Assembly: GCA_010909165.1 (NCBI GenBank)
Contig: MU008177.1
Location: 124,001 to 188,000, forward strand
DNA: 64,000 nt
Reading direction: 5' to 3'
DNA from: Anthoceros angustus
Lineage: Eukaryota > Streptophyta > Anthocerotopsida > Anthocerotales > Anthocerotaceae
In this document: piece after piece, positions 34,849 to 48,807 of the stretch
How the letters are laid out: every line of letters begins with the position of its first letter
Numbering within the stretch: position 1 is the stretch's first letter
Made by a program: the position numbers and the translations under genes
The notes under the pieces: model-generated
Databases searched by the model: none
Seen by the model: only the letters and a program-made list of their open reading frames with translations
Told to the model about the DNA's origin: nothing

Positions 34849-36741
34849 ATGGCTATGGCGAGGACGAGGGCCTGCTGCACAGCAACGTTGTGCCTCGCGC
34901 TTGTGCTGGTCTCTTCTGCCCTCTCGGCAGCTCAGGTGCGTACGCACGCCCCTCCATTCACGCCTTCAGAAGCGATATATGGCTTTCTCTGTTTGTTCTT
35001 GCTGGGAGGAGATCTAGCCCGTGAGCTGCACCGGGGAGAGTCCGAATGTCGGGTTTGCTCGGCCTTGTGTATTATGAGATTTTGTGAGCCTGGTTTCTTG
35101 GCTGATGAAACGTTTTACGCTTCTGTGTTGTGGAAGCTGGCTTTGTGAGGCCATCTTTGTAGACGCTGCAGCAGTAGTTTGAGTGCTGAGTGGAGAGTAC
35201 TATTGCTATAAAACATGACCGAATTGCACGTAAACGATGGGAAAATTGTCACGCGGTTGAAGGATTGCACCGCATGATTTCACGTGTGGATCTGCTATGT
35301 CGCCTTGGATGTGCTGCGGCTTGTCACTCGAGGTGGCATTGCTGGAATGTTCTGTGTGACGTCGTCAGCTGATCTGATTCTTTCCTGTATTGCCGTGGGC
35401 GATGATGCCCTGTACATCTAAGCTCATGGATTTGCAATGGTTGTGCAGGCTAAGAGTAAGGAAAACTTGGAGGAGATTACCCACAAAGTCTTCTTTGACA
35501 TTGATATCGATGGCACCAGAGCTGGTGTGTTCTTTCCTCCGTCTCAGGCTGCAAGATGTTGTGTACTGAAGTTTAATTTAAGTGTGCTTGGCAATGTCGG
35601 TAACTTTGAATGAGGTTTGGGCTTTGCAGGGCGGGTGGAAATTGGGCTCTTTGGCAAAGCTGTCCCCAAGACAGTGGGTCTGTTCTGCACCCTTCACGTT
35701 TCAGTAACGAAAAAGTTTGTTTTTGTGCACTCCTCGTTTGATGTCGAGCAGCTGATGGTGATCGTGTTTGTGGTTCTTTCCCGTGCAGAAAATTTCCGTG
35801 CTCTGTGCACAGGTGCGAGTCACTGAATCCGTTAGAGTTTATACAAAAGGCTGTCATCCTATTCGACGTTGCTGATTCGGAATTATGCTGCTGCAGGTGA
35901 GAAAGGGAAAGGGTTGATGGGCAAGAACCTCCATTTCAAGGGGAGCGTGTTCCACCGAATTATTCCGAGTTTCATGATCCAAGGTGGTGACATAACACAT
36001 GGGAACGGCCGAGGTGGAGAGTCTATCTTCGGCGAGAAGTTTGCAGATGAGAACTTCAAGCTGAAGCATACTGGAGCAGGTATGATTCCTCGTCCTGACT
36101 CTGCCCTCTCCCAGGTTCTGCTGTCAGCTCGTGCTCATGTTGGACCCTGCCAATCCTGTGCAGGTATCCTGTCCATGGCAAACGCTGGACCCAACACCAA
36201 TGGATCGCAGTTCTTCATCACCACCGTCAAGACTAGCTGGTGAGTCAAGACTGCACCCGATCAACTCCCGGACAACCAGTCAGTCTCAGGGCCCGTCCGA
36301 AAGTAGGGGGAAGGGTCTTAGCGCAGTACGTAATCTGAGACGCTGTTGAGTCAGTCGAAGATGATCGTACTTTCCACTTGTACAGGTTAGATGGCCAACA
36401 TGTTGTCTTTGGGAAGGTGACGAGCGGTATGGATTTTGTTTACATGGCCGAGGGGGCCGGCAGTCTGAGTGGACACCCCAGAAAGACTGTCAAAATTGTT
36501 AAGTCCGGGGAGATCCCTCGCAGCAAGTGGAGACGTAACAGGCCTGGCCTGGTGTCGGTGTGAGTCGGTGACATCTCTGTTCTGTTGTCTGTCCGTTTGA
36601 AGGTTGGATGGCAGGCATGTGGTGTTCGGGAAGGTCATCGGCGGCATGGACGTTGTCTACAAAGTGGAGGCAGAGGGCACTCAAGGTGGAACTCCAAGAA
36701 AGACCATCTCCATCGCCGACAGCGGTGAACTACCTCTATAG
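34849..36741 (+). CDS. Secretory-pathway cyclophilin (peptidyl-prolyl isomerase) with two alternative last exons
   Basis: Common exons: 34849-34935, 35449-35524, 35630-35677, 35789-35812, 35897-36079 and 36164-36239. The first exon encodes a signal peptide ending SALSAAQ, so the enzyme enters the ER. The cyclophilin fold carries the active-site Arg, Phe, Met and Gln in [14 protein letters not shown], then [10 protein letters not shown]. Two candidate last exons each start in the needed phase. Exon 7a (36386-36563) gives a 223-residue protein with a basic tail. Exon 7b (36603-36741) gives 210 residues ending SGELPL, the usual end of ER cyclophilins such as AtCYP20-1. Each supplies the active-site His in LDG(Q/R)HVVFGKV; the active-site Trp codon is split across the exon 6 junction. 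Exon 7b is therefore the likely ancestral form. Catalysis of proline isomerisation is expected for both isoforms. Confidence 0.92.
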
Positions 36742-37673
36742 AAAGGGCGATGAATTGTTTTTTATTCGGACCAACGTCTGTTTCGGGACGCAATGACTGT
36801 CCCAAAATGCTTCTCTTCATCCCGTAGAAATATTACTCAAAATGAAAGGATCCTCCTTGCCCAGTTGGCGGGATCTTGCCTGGCAGCTTTCGCTCCAAAT
36901 CGATGTCTTCCAAATCGACCTCCTACTCCAGGTGTGGACCATGGCGGAGAGGATTCAGCTTCGCGCCGCAACAGGACGTGCTTTAAATAGCAAGTGAACT
37001 CCATGAGCTTCTCGCCGCACCTGGTTCCGGCAGCCTGATCCGCGGAGCAACTGCTGCTACCATCGCTACTCCCGCCGTGGCGCCAGGCTCGTGAGGCTCA
37101 TGCAAGCCAAGCCTTTTCTCATTGCACCGATCCGCCTGTAGGGATCTGGAGGTGGGAACATTCTCCACAAGAGCCAGCACATTTGTGCAAAGCAGAGGAC
37201 GGTGTGGAACCGGGTTTGATGGAGAGGCCGCCTTGCCTTCTCCATCAATTCAGTGCTCTAGAGCCTCTTTGGAGGCGTGTCGTGACTTGGTAGGGCGGCC
37301 AGTGTGGAGCTCTTTGTGCGAGGAAGCACCGAAAACGGGCGCAGCTCCATGTCAGAACACAAATCTACCCGGCTTAGATGCTCGGCCACAGGTGGAGGAC
37401 ATTTTTGAGCTCAGGATGTTGCTGTATGGAATTTGTGCCAGATGGTTGATATTGATCTCTACGCATGAGCCGGAAGACTGGCAGCAGCGTTATGACGCTC
37501 GAATTCGATTCTTCTTCACAGGTCGGCGTCTTGCTATTTTTACCAGCAGAGACAGGAACAAGGCCAGGCTATGGTACTTGAGCAGTTGCAACACTTAGAA
37601 ATTGGTTCCAGGCTTTCGGGGAAAGTAGGAGGGGAAGCTGGTTCACAGCTTGCCGCGCTGACTGCAACCCCCG
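36742..37673. other. Intergenic region and probable PIEZO 5' leader
   Basis: No gene is recognised. A reading frame at 37122-37598 has a plausible length but no family likeness. It lies where the PIEZO promoter and 5' UTR are expected, so it is not called. Confidence 0.4.
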
Positions 37674-40600
37674 ATGCAGCTTTCCGCCATCGGGGCTTTG
37701 GCCCCTGTGGTGCTTCTATGTGGTTAGTACCTGGTTCTGAGTAATTATGCTCAAACGGCGCTACCAGTAGAACTGTTCGCAACGTTGCATCATTCACGCT
37801 CACTAGGTGGCATTGTATGCTAGAAAGTTTTTCGAGCAAGATAGTTGTGTCCGACGTTATGCATTAATTTCGTCTCTGATCTCCTGCCAGCCTCATTTTC
37901 GGGTTGGAGTTTGCTCTCATTTCTGTTTCTTCTGGCCTTTCTGGTTGTGCAATTCAAGTCCCAGCAAGGTATGTTGAAAGCTACGGTACTCTGCTTGGCA
38001 GCATCTTAGTGTTGTTGCGGTGCACTGGACGTTTTTGTATTATGATGTCTGTGTTGGCCACATATGCTTTGTGTGTTACTCAGGCCTGTATGCAAGGCCA
38101 AGACCCCTCCTTTGGATGTCAGTTGTGCTCCTGGCAACCGTTGTGATTGTTGCTGAAGGCATTATAGAGCTTGCGTGGGCTGTTTTTGGGGACACGTTGA
38201 GTTTTCTCGACTCCCCGTGGTTGAAGATCATTGGGTTTTCCAGGTGCGTGGGCGACCTCCTTCGGTTGTGATTTTTAAATTATGATATCACTTGTGCCCG
38301 GGAGAGCTCCTCAGCTAAAAAGTTCTCGTTACCTTGCACAAAAGTCATGGTTACTGCTTGCTACTTTGTAGGTTGAATCCGTGGGAGAGCAGCTCTGGCG
38401 TATTCCTGGCACTGTTTCCGCAGATTGCTGTAGCTGTGACAGCTGCATTTGCTCTTTACCATGAGCAGTACTTAAGCCATCATTCTCCTGATTCACGATG
38501 GGGTGAGTGCTTTTCGCCTATCGGTATAGATATCCAGGGATACTAGGCCTTCTCATTGTTACCCTGAATTTGCTGCATCGTCTCCCTGTGCCTTTCCCTG
38601 CCTACTCTAAAGAAAAGAGTGTCAGTTGAGCTCTGCTGAACCCAGCCTGAGGTTGGAGGTTGGATTTGTTAACTTCCCACCTTTCACTGTTCTTCTTGGT
38701 ACTGTTGGACATGCTAACGGTTCTCCCTTTGTCCAGCAGATGACAATGTTCTCTTATTCAAGACAACTTTGAGGAATTTCGTGCTCCCAGTGACTCTGGT
38801 TCTTGCTGGTGCTGTTCGACCGTCATGGATCTCACTCCCATATTTCATTTTCAGCTGTGTGGGGCTTCTGCACTGGTCTACTACCTGCACTGCTAATGGT
38901 CTTGCTTGGTACGTCGCTTGTATGTTGCAAACTGCTGCTCTTCTCACTTGAGATTGGATGTGCAAACTTGACTTTCTGAGATGGAAAGTGTAGGGGATGG
39001 ATGCCTGTGCTCTATTTCACGGGGATGCACATCATGCTTCTGTACCTCCATCAAGTCCCTCTACCTTTTCCAGACAGTATCTACGATGCTGAGGAGTATT
39101 TTGGCCTCTTTCGAGTTGCTGGCATGGGGTGGGCAGAGGGATTTCAAGTCTTCTCTCTGTTAGCGTTGTACATCGTGGTACACACTGCACTGCCTGTAAA
39201 TCATAGACTCGTGGAACTCACTTTGTTTGGAATGACAGTGTTTCTTAAATCATCATTGGTCTTACTTTGGTGATCATTTTGACCCCTGTTTCCTTGCTCC
39301 TGGCAGCTCTGTGTTGCTGTCAGTGACTTTCAAAGACCACGTCAACAACATTCAGCTGGTTCCCTCACTGACAGCCTGCTTCCAACGCAAATGCCAAACA
39401 TGCAGGGAGACCCAATGTAATGGTCAGATCTCAATTCCTGGAAGGTTTGCATGAACTGCTCTGGGTTCAAAGCTGTAGGTGCTTGGTCGTGCATGCCAGG
39501 GCCTGAGGTCTGAAGTGACTCTGTGTCTTCAGAGAGTGCATTAGTTGGTCAGGTCTTAGTTTTGGAGATGAAAGGGTTGCTGTGCTGTTTATTTGCTTTT
39601 AACCTCTGCTTGAGGATGCTAACTCTTATTGTCATGCAGACCGTCAAGACGTTGGGCAGTGGAGCAAAGAAGGCTAGCAGCATTTCATCATGCGACCATC
39701 AACTTTTTCACCTATGGGTTTCCTGTAGGCCTACCTTTATGTCCTCCCCTACTTCATTTGTATGTAATTTAGTACTTCGGACTGAATGGCCTGCCTGTCT
39801 CCAGATTTGTCTTGTGGCGCTGATATTTTGGAGCTTTGCTTATGCAAGCCTTTGTGCATTTGGGCTCCTCCTCTACGTGGGCTACATATTTTATGCCTTC
39901 CCATCAATCCATTGCCTGCGGCGGTTGAATCCTGTGTTACTGGGCTTCATTCTATGTTGGACTCTGTGTACATTTATCTTCAACGCAGCCTTTGACATTG
40001 TTCCTGATGTGGTAAGTTGCATGTTCCATCTGTGACCCTTTGTGGTCTTGCTCATAGAGTAAGTGTCTGATGCTGTTCTAGTTACAGACACTATCTGCTG
40101 GGTTGTTTGACTAGCCGGAATATCTTGTGAGCAGGGTACCAAAATTTGGAGTACTGTTGGGCTATGGCACTATTCTCATCCAGGACTATTTGTTCTCGCG
40201 CAATTTACACTAAGTGTGCTGATCGGAACTGACATTTTTGTTAGTAACAGCATCCTCAAGAACTTGAATGAGGCAGAAATTGCTCAAAATGATGACCCGG
40301 CAGCATTGGAAGAAGGTGAATACTTTGTGGTTTTTCATCTGCAAAGCATTTCAAAAAGGCTTATGCTATGTCACAAGGCCTGCCAATAAGTGTTCTGTAC
40401 AAAAAATCCATGTTTCAATTGTTCTCTCATTGACCAGTGCAAATGTTCTTTGTTTCAGACCGACAAGACATTACAGTACTGATTTTGGCTGTATTTGCAT
40501 GGTGTCTGCATAAAAGTGCTCACATAATCTCGCTGGTTCTCCTATTTGTTGTTGGGATGAAAAGTGGACTTCTTCATGCAATTTACAGTAAGTATCTGCT

Positions 40601-43600
40601 GACAGTTTGAACTCAGTTGATAACTGCATGTGAAGAATCCCTTTGTCATCTTGTACTAGAGAGCAGAAACTTGACAATTTTTCGTTTACCGCTTCGCTCA
40701 GCTTAGGTTTGTTTCTCATGGTATCTAATACAGTTTTGAAATTGTTGTGTCTGCAGTGATTTTCTTTATGATTTATCTGGTCAGCTCATCTGTGGTACGA
40801 AAAACCCGACAGCAGCTGATTTTCTTGTGCGAAATTCATTTTGCCATTCTTTATCTGCTCAAGCTGGAGTGGGTGTATAAAGCAGTTGAGAGCCAGGAGG
40901 TGTATTTGAAGCCTGTATTGTCACAACTTGGTAGGTCCACTACACGTGTCTCATAGTGTTTTCTTGGTCAAGATGGGATAAAACGCTCTTCATATGAACT
41001 TGTTTTAACTTGCGAATCATATCTAATTCTTGGCAGGTCTTTGGACTGAAGCCACGGTGGAAGACTTTGGCAGCATTGCTTTGTTATTAATCTTTACTGC
41101 AGTGCAGAATCATGGACTGAGAGTGTTGAGCTCGTTGTCGGCAACTGTTCAGCAGAGCCCTCAGTCCCCTCTTGGACTGGGCATCTTAAAGTACGGAAAT
41201 AGTGGTTCATTTCTCTTATATGTGTACGCAACACATAACGTTGGTGATTTACATCAAGAGAGTAATCATGGTAAGAGTTCATTTCTGTGTGTTGAGCACT
41301 GCATCATTGGTTAGGTGTGGGACCTAGTCATGGTCTAGTTCTGGTGCTTCATGTAGCTTTAAGTACAGTGTATATCCGAGAACCATGTCTGTGAACTAGC
41401 GACTTTGACACTCACTAATGTAAACTTTGTGATTGGCCGATCCAGTGCACTGGGTAACGAGACAGCTAGCAGCTATTGCAGAGACAGTGCGTGCAACGTA
41501 TCGGTCTATTGGGACTTACATTGTCTATGCAACAGTTCTGTTCGTGGTGTACAGCGTCAAACCAAATTACGTTGCATTTGGATATCTTTGCCTTCTGCTG
41601 TTTTGGATAATTGGTAGGCAATTTCGTGGGAGGACAGATGCTGCCCTTTGGCTTCCAATGATGCTGTTTGCGGGCGGTGTGTTTGTTCTCCGCTATGTAT
41701 TGACTGCCTTTCCAGATCTTCAAAAGTGGCTGTCACAATGGGTTGCGCTTTTGGAGGGGCTAGGCTTTGACCCAAATGCATCCCTGGTTGAGCACTTGTG
41801 GGATTCGTTGGCTATACTGTGTGTGATGCAATTGTACCGATATGAACGCATCCAGGAAGCCCTCCATCTGGAGGAACATGATGGGGTTGGTGACTATGTC
41901 AATCATGCCCATGGTTACATTGGGTTCTTGAAAAGGCTTCTGATTTTGCACAGTGGGAAGTTATTATCTATTGCAGTATTCTATGCCTCTATTACTCCTG
42001 TCAGTGCGACTGGGTTCTTGTACCTCATTATGCTATTGATCACTTGCAACATGTCAAAGAGTTCCCGAACCCCAGCACAATTGTTTGCTATCTATACTGG
42101 TTTGCTGATTGCCTGCGAGTACCTGTTTCAGATGTGGGGCAGTGAATTCGAAATGCTTCCTACTCAATCCCACGGGAAGTTTGCAGCTTGGCTAGGGTTC
42201 AATGCATATAAGAAGGGATTCTGGGGAATTGAGATGGGTTTGAGAAGCAAAGCTCTAGTATTGGTGGCCTGTATCATACAATATTGTACATTGGGCTGGC
42301 TGAATCACCTGCCAGACTCCCTGCGAGTTGATGAACCGTATGAGGAGCCATGTCTGCTATTCCTGCCCTATCCTCGAAGAGGTAAAATTGTCACCCAAGC
42401 ATCAGGATCTACTGAACCTTTGCTCAGAACTTTAGTTGATGGCAATGTGCATAAGTCTGAGTGCCGCCCAGAGCCTGCAACACCTGAACCAATGAGCCTA
42501 AACGTAGGAAGGAGTCACTTTGTATCTGTTGGAACTTCTGAGGTCAGCAAGAAGGAGTCAAGAAATGACTCAGCTGGGACTCCTAGCCGGTACTCTGTGA
42601 GCTCCCCATGGGGAAGCTCTAGAGATAGCCGCAAGTGGACCAAGAGGGCTATGCTTCTGCTTAAACAGGAGAGATATGAAGCACAGTGGAGGACCCTAAA
42701 AATATATCTCAAGCATGCCATTGAGCATTTTTGCCAGCTCTATGGTCTTGAGCTGACAATGCTTGTGCTGCTGGTTGCAAGTTTTGCGGTGCTGAACGTG
42801 ATTTCGCTGTGCTACGTGTTTCTACTGGGACTATGCATCATTCTGAAGCGACAAACGCTACGTGCAATCTGGCCATTCTTTGTTCTGTTTTTTGCCTGCA
42901 TATTGATCACAGAGTATGTGGTACTGGGAGGAGCCCCGCCAGCATGGAACATTCCCCCTTCTCTGGATGACACTAAGACTTGTGTTAATTGCTGGAAGAC
43001 GTGGCTAGGTATTGTTCTTCTCGAAGCTGTTTTCTGAACTTATCTTGTCTGATGACATCTCCATGGATTCTTAAGTTGGACAATTTCTGAATGAAGTTGA
43101 CGTGGCTTGTACTTGCAGGTCTGACAGTGGATGATCGACAAATGCTTGTCGCTCATTTCTTGGTTTTCATTGTCAGTTGCTTCCAGCTGCGAGCCAACCT
43201 GTCTGCAGGTGGTCTGGATATGAGATCAGTCCAGGCAACAGTCATCCCTGCAAGTGACAGACTAGCATGGAAAGAGATTTCCTATGAGACGACTGGGCAG
43301 TGGACATGGCTGGATCATCTCCGTTTCTTCTACTATCGGCATTTGCTTCACGTCGTACTTTTCCTGGTTTTTGTAACTGGGACCTTGCAGTATGATATTC
43401 TTCATTTAGGTTACCTGGCCTTTTCGCTAGTATTTTTTCGAATGAGGAGTACAATTATGGCAGAGCGGGACCGTATATTTCGCTTCTTGCGGATATATAA
43501 CTTTGTTCTTATTGTTGCATCACTAACCTACCAGGCACCATACTTTCCTGAAATTCATGAGAAGTGTACTATGCCGACTTGCTTGTATTACTTGGTGGGT

Positions 43601-46600
43601 TTTGTGAAGTATGATTATGGGCTGAAGGTTACTGCAAGGTCCGCTTTGGTGGATATCACCATTTTTTGCCTTGTGGGGCTTCAGGCTCATGTGTTTCGGT
43701 CACATGAATTTGAGCAAGTATTAAGATATCTTGAAGCCCAGCAAGTTGATGCAAGAGCTCATGCACATGAAGATAAGGCTGCATGGAAAAAAGAACAGCT
43801 TCAACGCATTCGTGAGACAGAGGAGCGGAACCAACGACGTCGAGCTCAAGTGGATAAAATCAAAACAGATATGCTTCATCTTCAAGTAAGACTGGACGTC
43901 TTAAACTCCGTTGGCAGATTTTCAGATGCCTCATCTCCAATGATTGAGCTTGCCGACCGCAAGCGACATGACCCTTCGTATCCATCAACTTCTGAACCAA
44001 TCAAACCTGATCTTAACACTCCGAGAGGTCTGGAGCGGATATCAGAGAGACAGTATTCAAGAGGGCAGGTGTATGATGGAGAATCTCCACCTTACAGGTC
44101 TCAGGGCGTTGAGCTCAACGAGGGGGACTTCCCTGTTATCAGGAAGAGAAGAATTGCTCGTATTCGCGAGGAAGAGAGTACGGATGACTTGCTCAGCACA
44201 GCCAAAATGGACCGAGCAAAGAGTGCTTTCACAGGTACACCTTTTAGTACAACCTCAGAACAACATGGTTCCAGCAATTCTGAAGTGGATGTCACCCCAA
44301 GAAGCCCTGCATTAACGAAATTGAGTAGCCCAAGGAGGAGAGAAGAGAATCACCAAAAGCAGGCCCTGCTGTCAGGTGTGCAATTGATTGGGGATGCTGT
44401 TGCCCAGATCCCTGCCTATGGGAGCAAGGGGATTGCAAATCTTGTGGATTATTTGAACCTTGAGACGATTGACTCTGACGAAACGTCCAGCTCATCAACT
44501 GAGGATGAAGGAAGATGTGACAAGCATGATAGACAGGAAATTCAGGCAGTCTCGAGCTTTGAGGAGGCGAAACTGTCTGATGGATCAGTACAAGCCAGAA
44601 CTGGTGCAACACCCAGCACATGGCACCGTCTCTTTGTATTGTGGTTGTACTTCTGGTCCCAGATAAACTTAAACACTGACGTCGTGTGCTACTTCTTCTT
44701 CGTGCTTGTGTATGTCTGGAATTTCAGCCTTCTGACCCTCGTATTCCCAGCTGCACTTTTCCTATATGCTTTGCTTGCCAATCCTGGTCCCAGTCAGTAT
44801 TTCTGGTTGGCCATGCTTATTTATACGGAACTGAACATCCTCGTTCAGTACTTTGTCCAGATATATGCCAACCACTTTGACGAACAGGTCATGCCGTTGT
44901 GGGTCCAGAAGCTGGGAATCTCAGCAACTAGGCAAAACTCTTTTGTAGTGAGTGTTTTTCCTCTTTTTCTGGTATATCTTGCAACTTTGATGCAAAGCTC
45001 CATCAAGGCAAGAGATGGTGAATGGATGGTGGTAAATGAAGATGGTGCCTTTGCCTCTGGAAGGCGCCTGCATGATCCAGGCCTGGAGCTGGAATATCCG
45101 GAAAGACTTTCGTTGTGGGAAAGACTTGCCAGTTGCTGGACAGGGGTGAGAGATTGGTTTTTTGCACTTGGTAGGGGTCTATTGCGATACTGGCAAGCTC
45201 TTATTCACGGATCAGAAGCTCCTCCACATTTTGTTCAAGTGTCCATGAACGTGAAGAAGTGGCCAGAATATGGTATTCAGCCCGAGCGAATTGAATCAGG
45301 TTTCAACAGGCTCTTGGCTGCTCTGCGGAAATTGGGAACAGATTTGAGTCTAGAAGAAGTGTCCTCGCACAAGAACTATGTAAGCAGAGTGCGTGTTGAA
45401 AGCATTGAAAGTAAGCCTGACAACCCAATGACAGCACTTGCTATCCTAGAGGTTATCTATGCTGCACCTCCAAAGGGTTCAACAGCTCCTGCTCACTACC
45501 AGTCACTGACCCCTGCAGCTGATGTTGCCTTTGAGTTACAGAGGGCTAAAGATGAAGGTTTAGAAGAAGAAACTGCCTTCCCACATGAAATCTTATCTGT
45601 TGTTGCTGGTGGCAAGCGAGAGGTTGATCTATATGCCTACATCTTCGGAACAGACTTGATCACGTTTCTCTATGTGGCTTTTTTTTACCAGTCTGCTGTA
45701 AAGAACAACCCGGAATTTTTCAATGTCTACCAGTCGGTTGATCAGTTTCCCAAGGAGTTTGTATTCGTGCTCATGGTTAGTATTTCCCAAGAAGTTCTCT
45801 TGATCTTGGAAGCTCAGACTACGTACCACAAGGTTCTCACTGCTTGTGGTTTTATTGTGGGTTGTGGATGCAGACTCTGTTTTTCATGATTGTGGTGGAC
45901 AGGGTTGTGTACCTCTGGTCTTTTGCACTGGGAAAGGTCATGTTCTACCTATTCAGCCTGGGGCTGTACACAATATATGTCACTGACTTTGTTTGGGGAA
46001 TTGACCCATCAGGAAATGATGACTGGTTCATGCCACTGCTTCCGTTGCGTGGCTTTTACCTGATGAAAGCTCTGTCATTGTCTTTTCAAGCCCTGCAAAT
46101 CAAGTATGGTTTACCACAGAAGAGCGCTCTGTATGGGCAATTCTTCACTCGGAGTATCAATCAGCTCAGCTGGTTTGGGTTCCGCGCTTACAGAGCATTG
46201 CCCTTCTTGTTTGAGCTACGATGTGTGCTGGATTGGTCATGTACAACCACAGCACTGACTATGTATGATTGGTTGAAGGTCTGTTGGTAACCTGTGAATT
46301 TTGCATTTGCTCCAGTATGCATGCAAACTACGTAACTGCTGACCGTCTAGAGCTTGTGACTTGGCTGCAGTTGGAGGACATCTATGCTAGTCTTTTCTTG
46401 GTGCAGTGTGACATAAAAATGGTTCGGCAACCACATTATTTGGGTCAAAAGCAGGGGATGAGGATCAAATTTTTAAGTGGTGTTTTGGTCTTCTCCTTCC
46501 TCATATGTGTGATATGGGCACCCATGCTGGTATGTCCTCTCAGGGTCCTGGATCTGTTGTCGTGGAACTGCCCTTTTCTCTGACTCTAATGATAGATTTG

Positions 46601-47761
46601 TCTGGTAGCTTGCTTGCCCTCAAACGCAGTGCGGCTGGATGTGCAGATTTACAGTAGTGGCAATCCCACCAATGGAGTGAATGCCATCTACGATACTCGT
46701 ATACATATTGAAGTGAGGACCACCGGAGGGAGGTTTACCCTCTATGAAACAGGCCTATGCCAAATACCATTTATGGAAGACGTGCTTCAAAGAGGATGGC
46801 AACCCTTTAGTAGCGATGCTCTTGTTGGCTATGAGATGCAAGATGTGCAGCTTATCTGCTGTGGTGCTGACTCTGATTTTCTTTGGGCTGTGCCTGCCCC
46901 ATCACTTAGAAACATGATAGAGAGCATAGATGATGAGTTTGAGCTTATCGCCTGGTGGGAGTTCACAAGAAACAGACCGAAGTCAAAGGAAATTGCAGTC
47001 TACTCATCACTGCTGTCGGACCCGCTTATGTTTTCAGATGAAGAGACAGTTACCGGCCTGAAAGAGACCCTGAAGGGGAATAGGAACTCCTTCTACATCA
47101 ACGCTACTTTTCCGAAGTACATGCGAATACCTGCCTCCGGTGAAGTTCATGATTTACTGGATGGTGTTATTTCGGAGACAATAAGTGGCAATCTTAGTCT
47201 TGTACATTCGGATGGTCATTCTTGGTGGTCATTCATCCGGAGTAATGTTAGTCAGGAGGATGGGTGTGGCAATATTCGAGGCCCATTAGCAATTGCAGTA
47301 TCTGAGGAGGTTCCAAGTAAGTTCCCGTTGTCATTGTCCCGCTGCGAGATGGGAACGGAGTCTGTGTGTTGACAAGATGCTTGTCTTGTGCAGCGGGTAT
47401 ATTTGGAGACACGCTGAGCCGATTCAGTATATGGAGCTTGTACATTACCTTTGTCCTAGCTGTTGGCCGCTTCATCAGACTTCAGTGTGCAGACATCAGA
47501 ATGAGGATCCCATACGAGAACTTTCCAGCATGTGATAGGTGACCACACCTTTTCCTACTCCCATCGAACATGTCTTGCATAAAGCTCCCGGCCCTGACTG
47601 AAGTTCCCTTGTCGCTCTTCTGCAGATTGGTTGCCATTTGCGAGGACATCTATGCAGCCCGAGCACAGGGCGAGCTGGCCTTAGAAGAGGGACTGTTCTG
47701 GACGCTGATCAATATTTACAGATCACCCCATGTCCTAATGGAGTATACAAAGGCTGACTAG
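37674..47761 (+). CDS. PIEZO: PIEZO mechanosensitive ion channel
   Basis: Complete plant PIEZO, a trimeric stretch-gated cation channel (vacuolar in moss and Arabidopsis root studies). Twenty exons sum to 7644 bp, 2547 aa: 37674-37722, 37891-37968, 38084-38243, 38372-38502, 38740-38908, 38994-39195, 39307-39416, 39640-39724, 39805-40011, 40135-40315, 40459-40587, 40757-40930, 41037-41270, 41446-43008, 43119-45775, 45874-46278, 46371-46529, 46647-47316, 47394-47538 and 47626-47761. Two very long exons cover the central blades. Family blocks seen are AYASLCAFGLLLYVGYIFYA, VYSVKPNYVAFGYLCLLLFW, ALPFLFELRCVLDWSCTTTA and YDWLK joined to LEDIYASLFL. The extracellular cap runs from IYSSGNPTN to SEEVP. 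The pore helix region is FSIWSLYITFVLAVGRFIRL with MRIPYENFPACDR, and the C-terminal cytosolic end is VAICEDIYAARAQGELALEE. No break is seen. Confidence 0.96.
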
Positions 47762-48807
47762 AATCCGTGTGCAGGGCGCAGTAACCTGCTCGGTCTGCTG
47801 TCACAGGTAGCTCTCAGCCACCAAATCACGCGTTCTGCAGTGATTCTGTACCATGTATTTCAACGCCATCCATTGTTGTATGCGCATCCCTTTGTCTATA
47901 TTGCTTGGAATTCTGACCCTCGTCCCTGCATTCGCTTGGGTGACGCGGACGTGGAGTAGCCTCAACCCAACTACCCCCCCCCAACTTGCCTACCGTCAAG
48001 CTGTACCTGGTCCGCGTCATAAGTAAAGAACGTGTCTTTGTTCGGCAACCCCCGGGAATAACAGGTGTGGTCACATCGTCCCTCAGATTCCCGGACACCG
48101 CACATGGAGTGTCTCCGTACTTGACTAAATTCCGTGCCACCGTATGTCCTATTAATTCATTTCGCTTGAGTTAGATCGACAAACAAACGGAAACGGGGCC
48201 CACCCACCGAGAAACTGCAAATCGACAGTCTATACATGCATGTACGACTGCATCACGTTGTGCTGTTGTCTGTCCCCCTTGTATCAGAAGCAGCGGCCTG
48301 CGATACCGAGCCCGCACCAACCAGAGTCTCCTAGTCGGGTACACCACGAACTCTTCTTGTGTTTTCTCACTCCTCTACAAGCCTTCCTGGTGTCTTCTCA
48401 TTGCATCGATTGCATTCCTCTGCCCTTCCACTTGCCTCCAATCCCTCACACCCAGCTGCAGAAACGTGAACCCCGCCAAACGCAGCCGGCGGTCTCCTGA
48501 CTCATTTGACTGCTTTCAGACCTGGTCTGGATGTGTTGCAAATTGCTGACGCCACTCCCCTCTGCCATTGCCTTGCTCTCTCTCTCTCTCTCTCCTGGAA
48601 GAAAACAACTTTTCCCCCGTGTCATTACAGATGTGCATCCGTCATTCTGGGTCCTGCAAGTGACTGGCATGCTGCGTGAAGCTCGCTCACAGCTGTCTAG
48701 AATTGTATGACCGTTGCAGTGCCATGTCATTTCCAGTGCTAAGCAATGTGACCTTGTTTGATGTTTGATGCAGCTCACGAACGAGAGAGGCCCTGGCCAG
48801 CAGAATT
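47762..48807. other. Intergenic region before the LRR receptor kinase
   Basis: No gene is supported. It includes the PIEZO 3' UTR and, at about 48574-48595, a CT-dinucleotide run that probably lies in the LRR kinase promoter or 5' UTR. Short reading frames lack family features. Confidence 0.45.

Noticed and set aside
37122-37598. 158-codon open frame before PIEZO
   Set aside because: No recognisable features and located where the PIEZO promoter and leader are expected.
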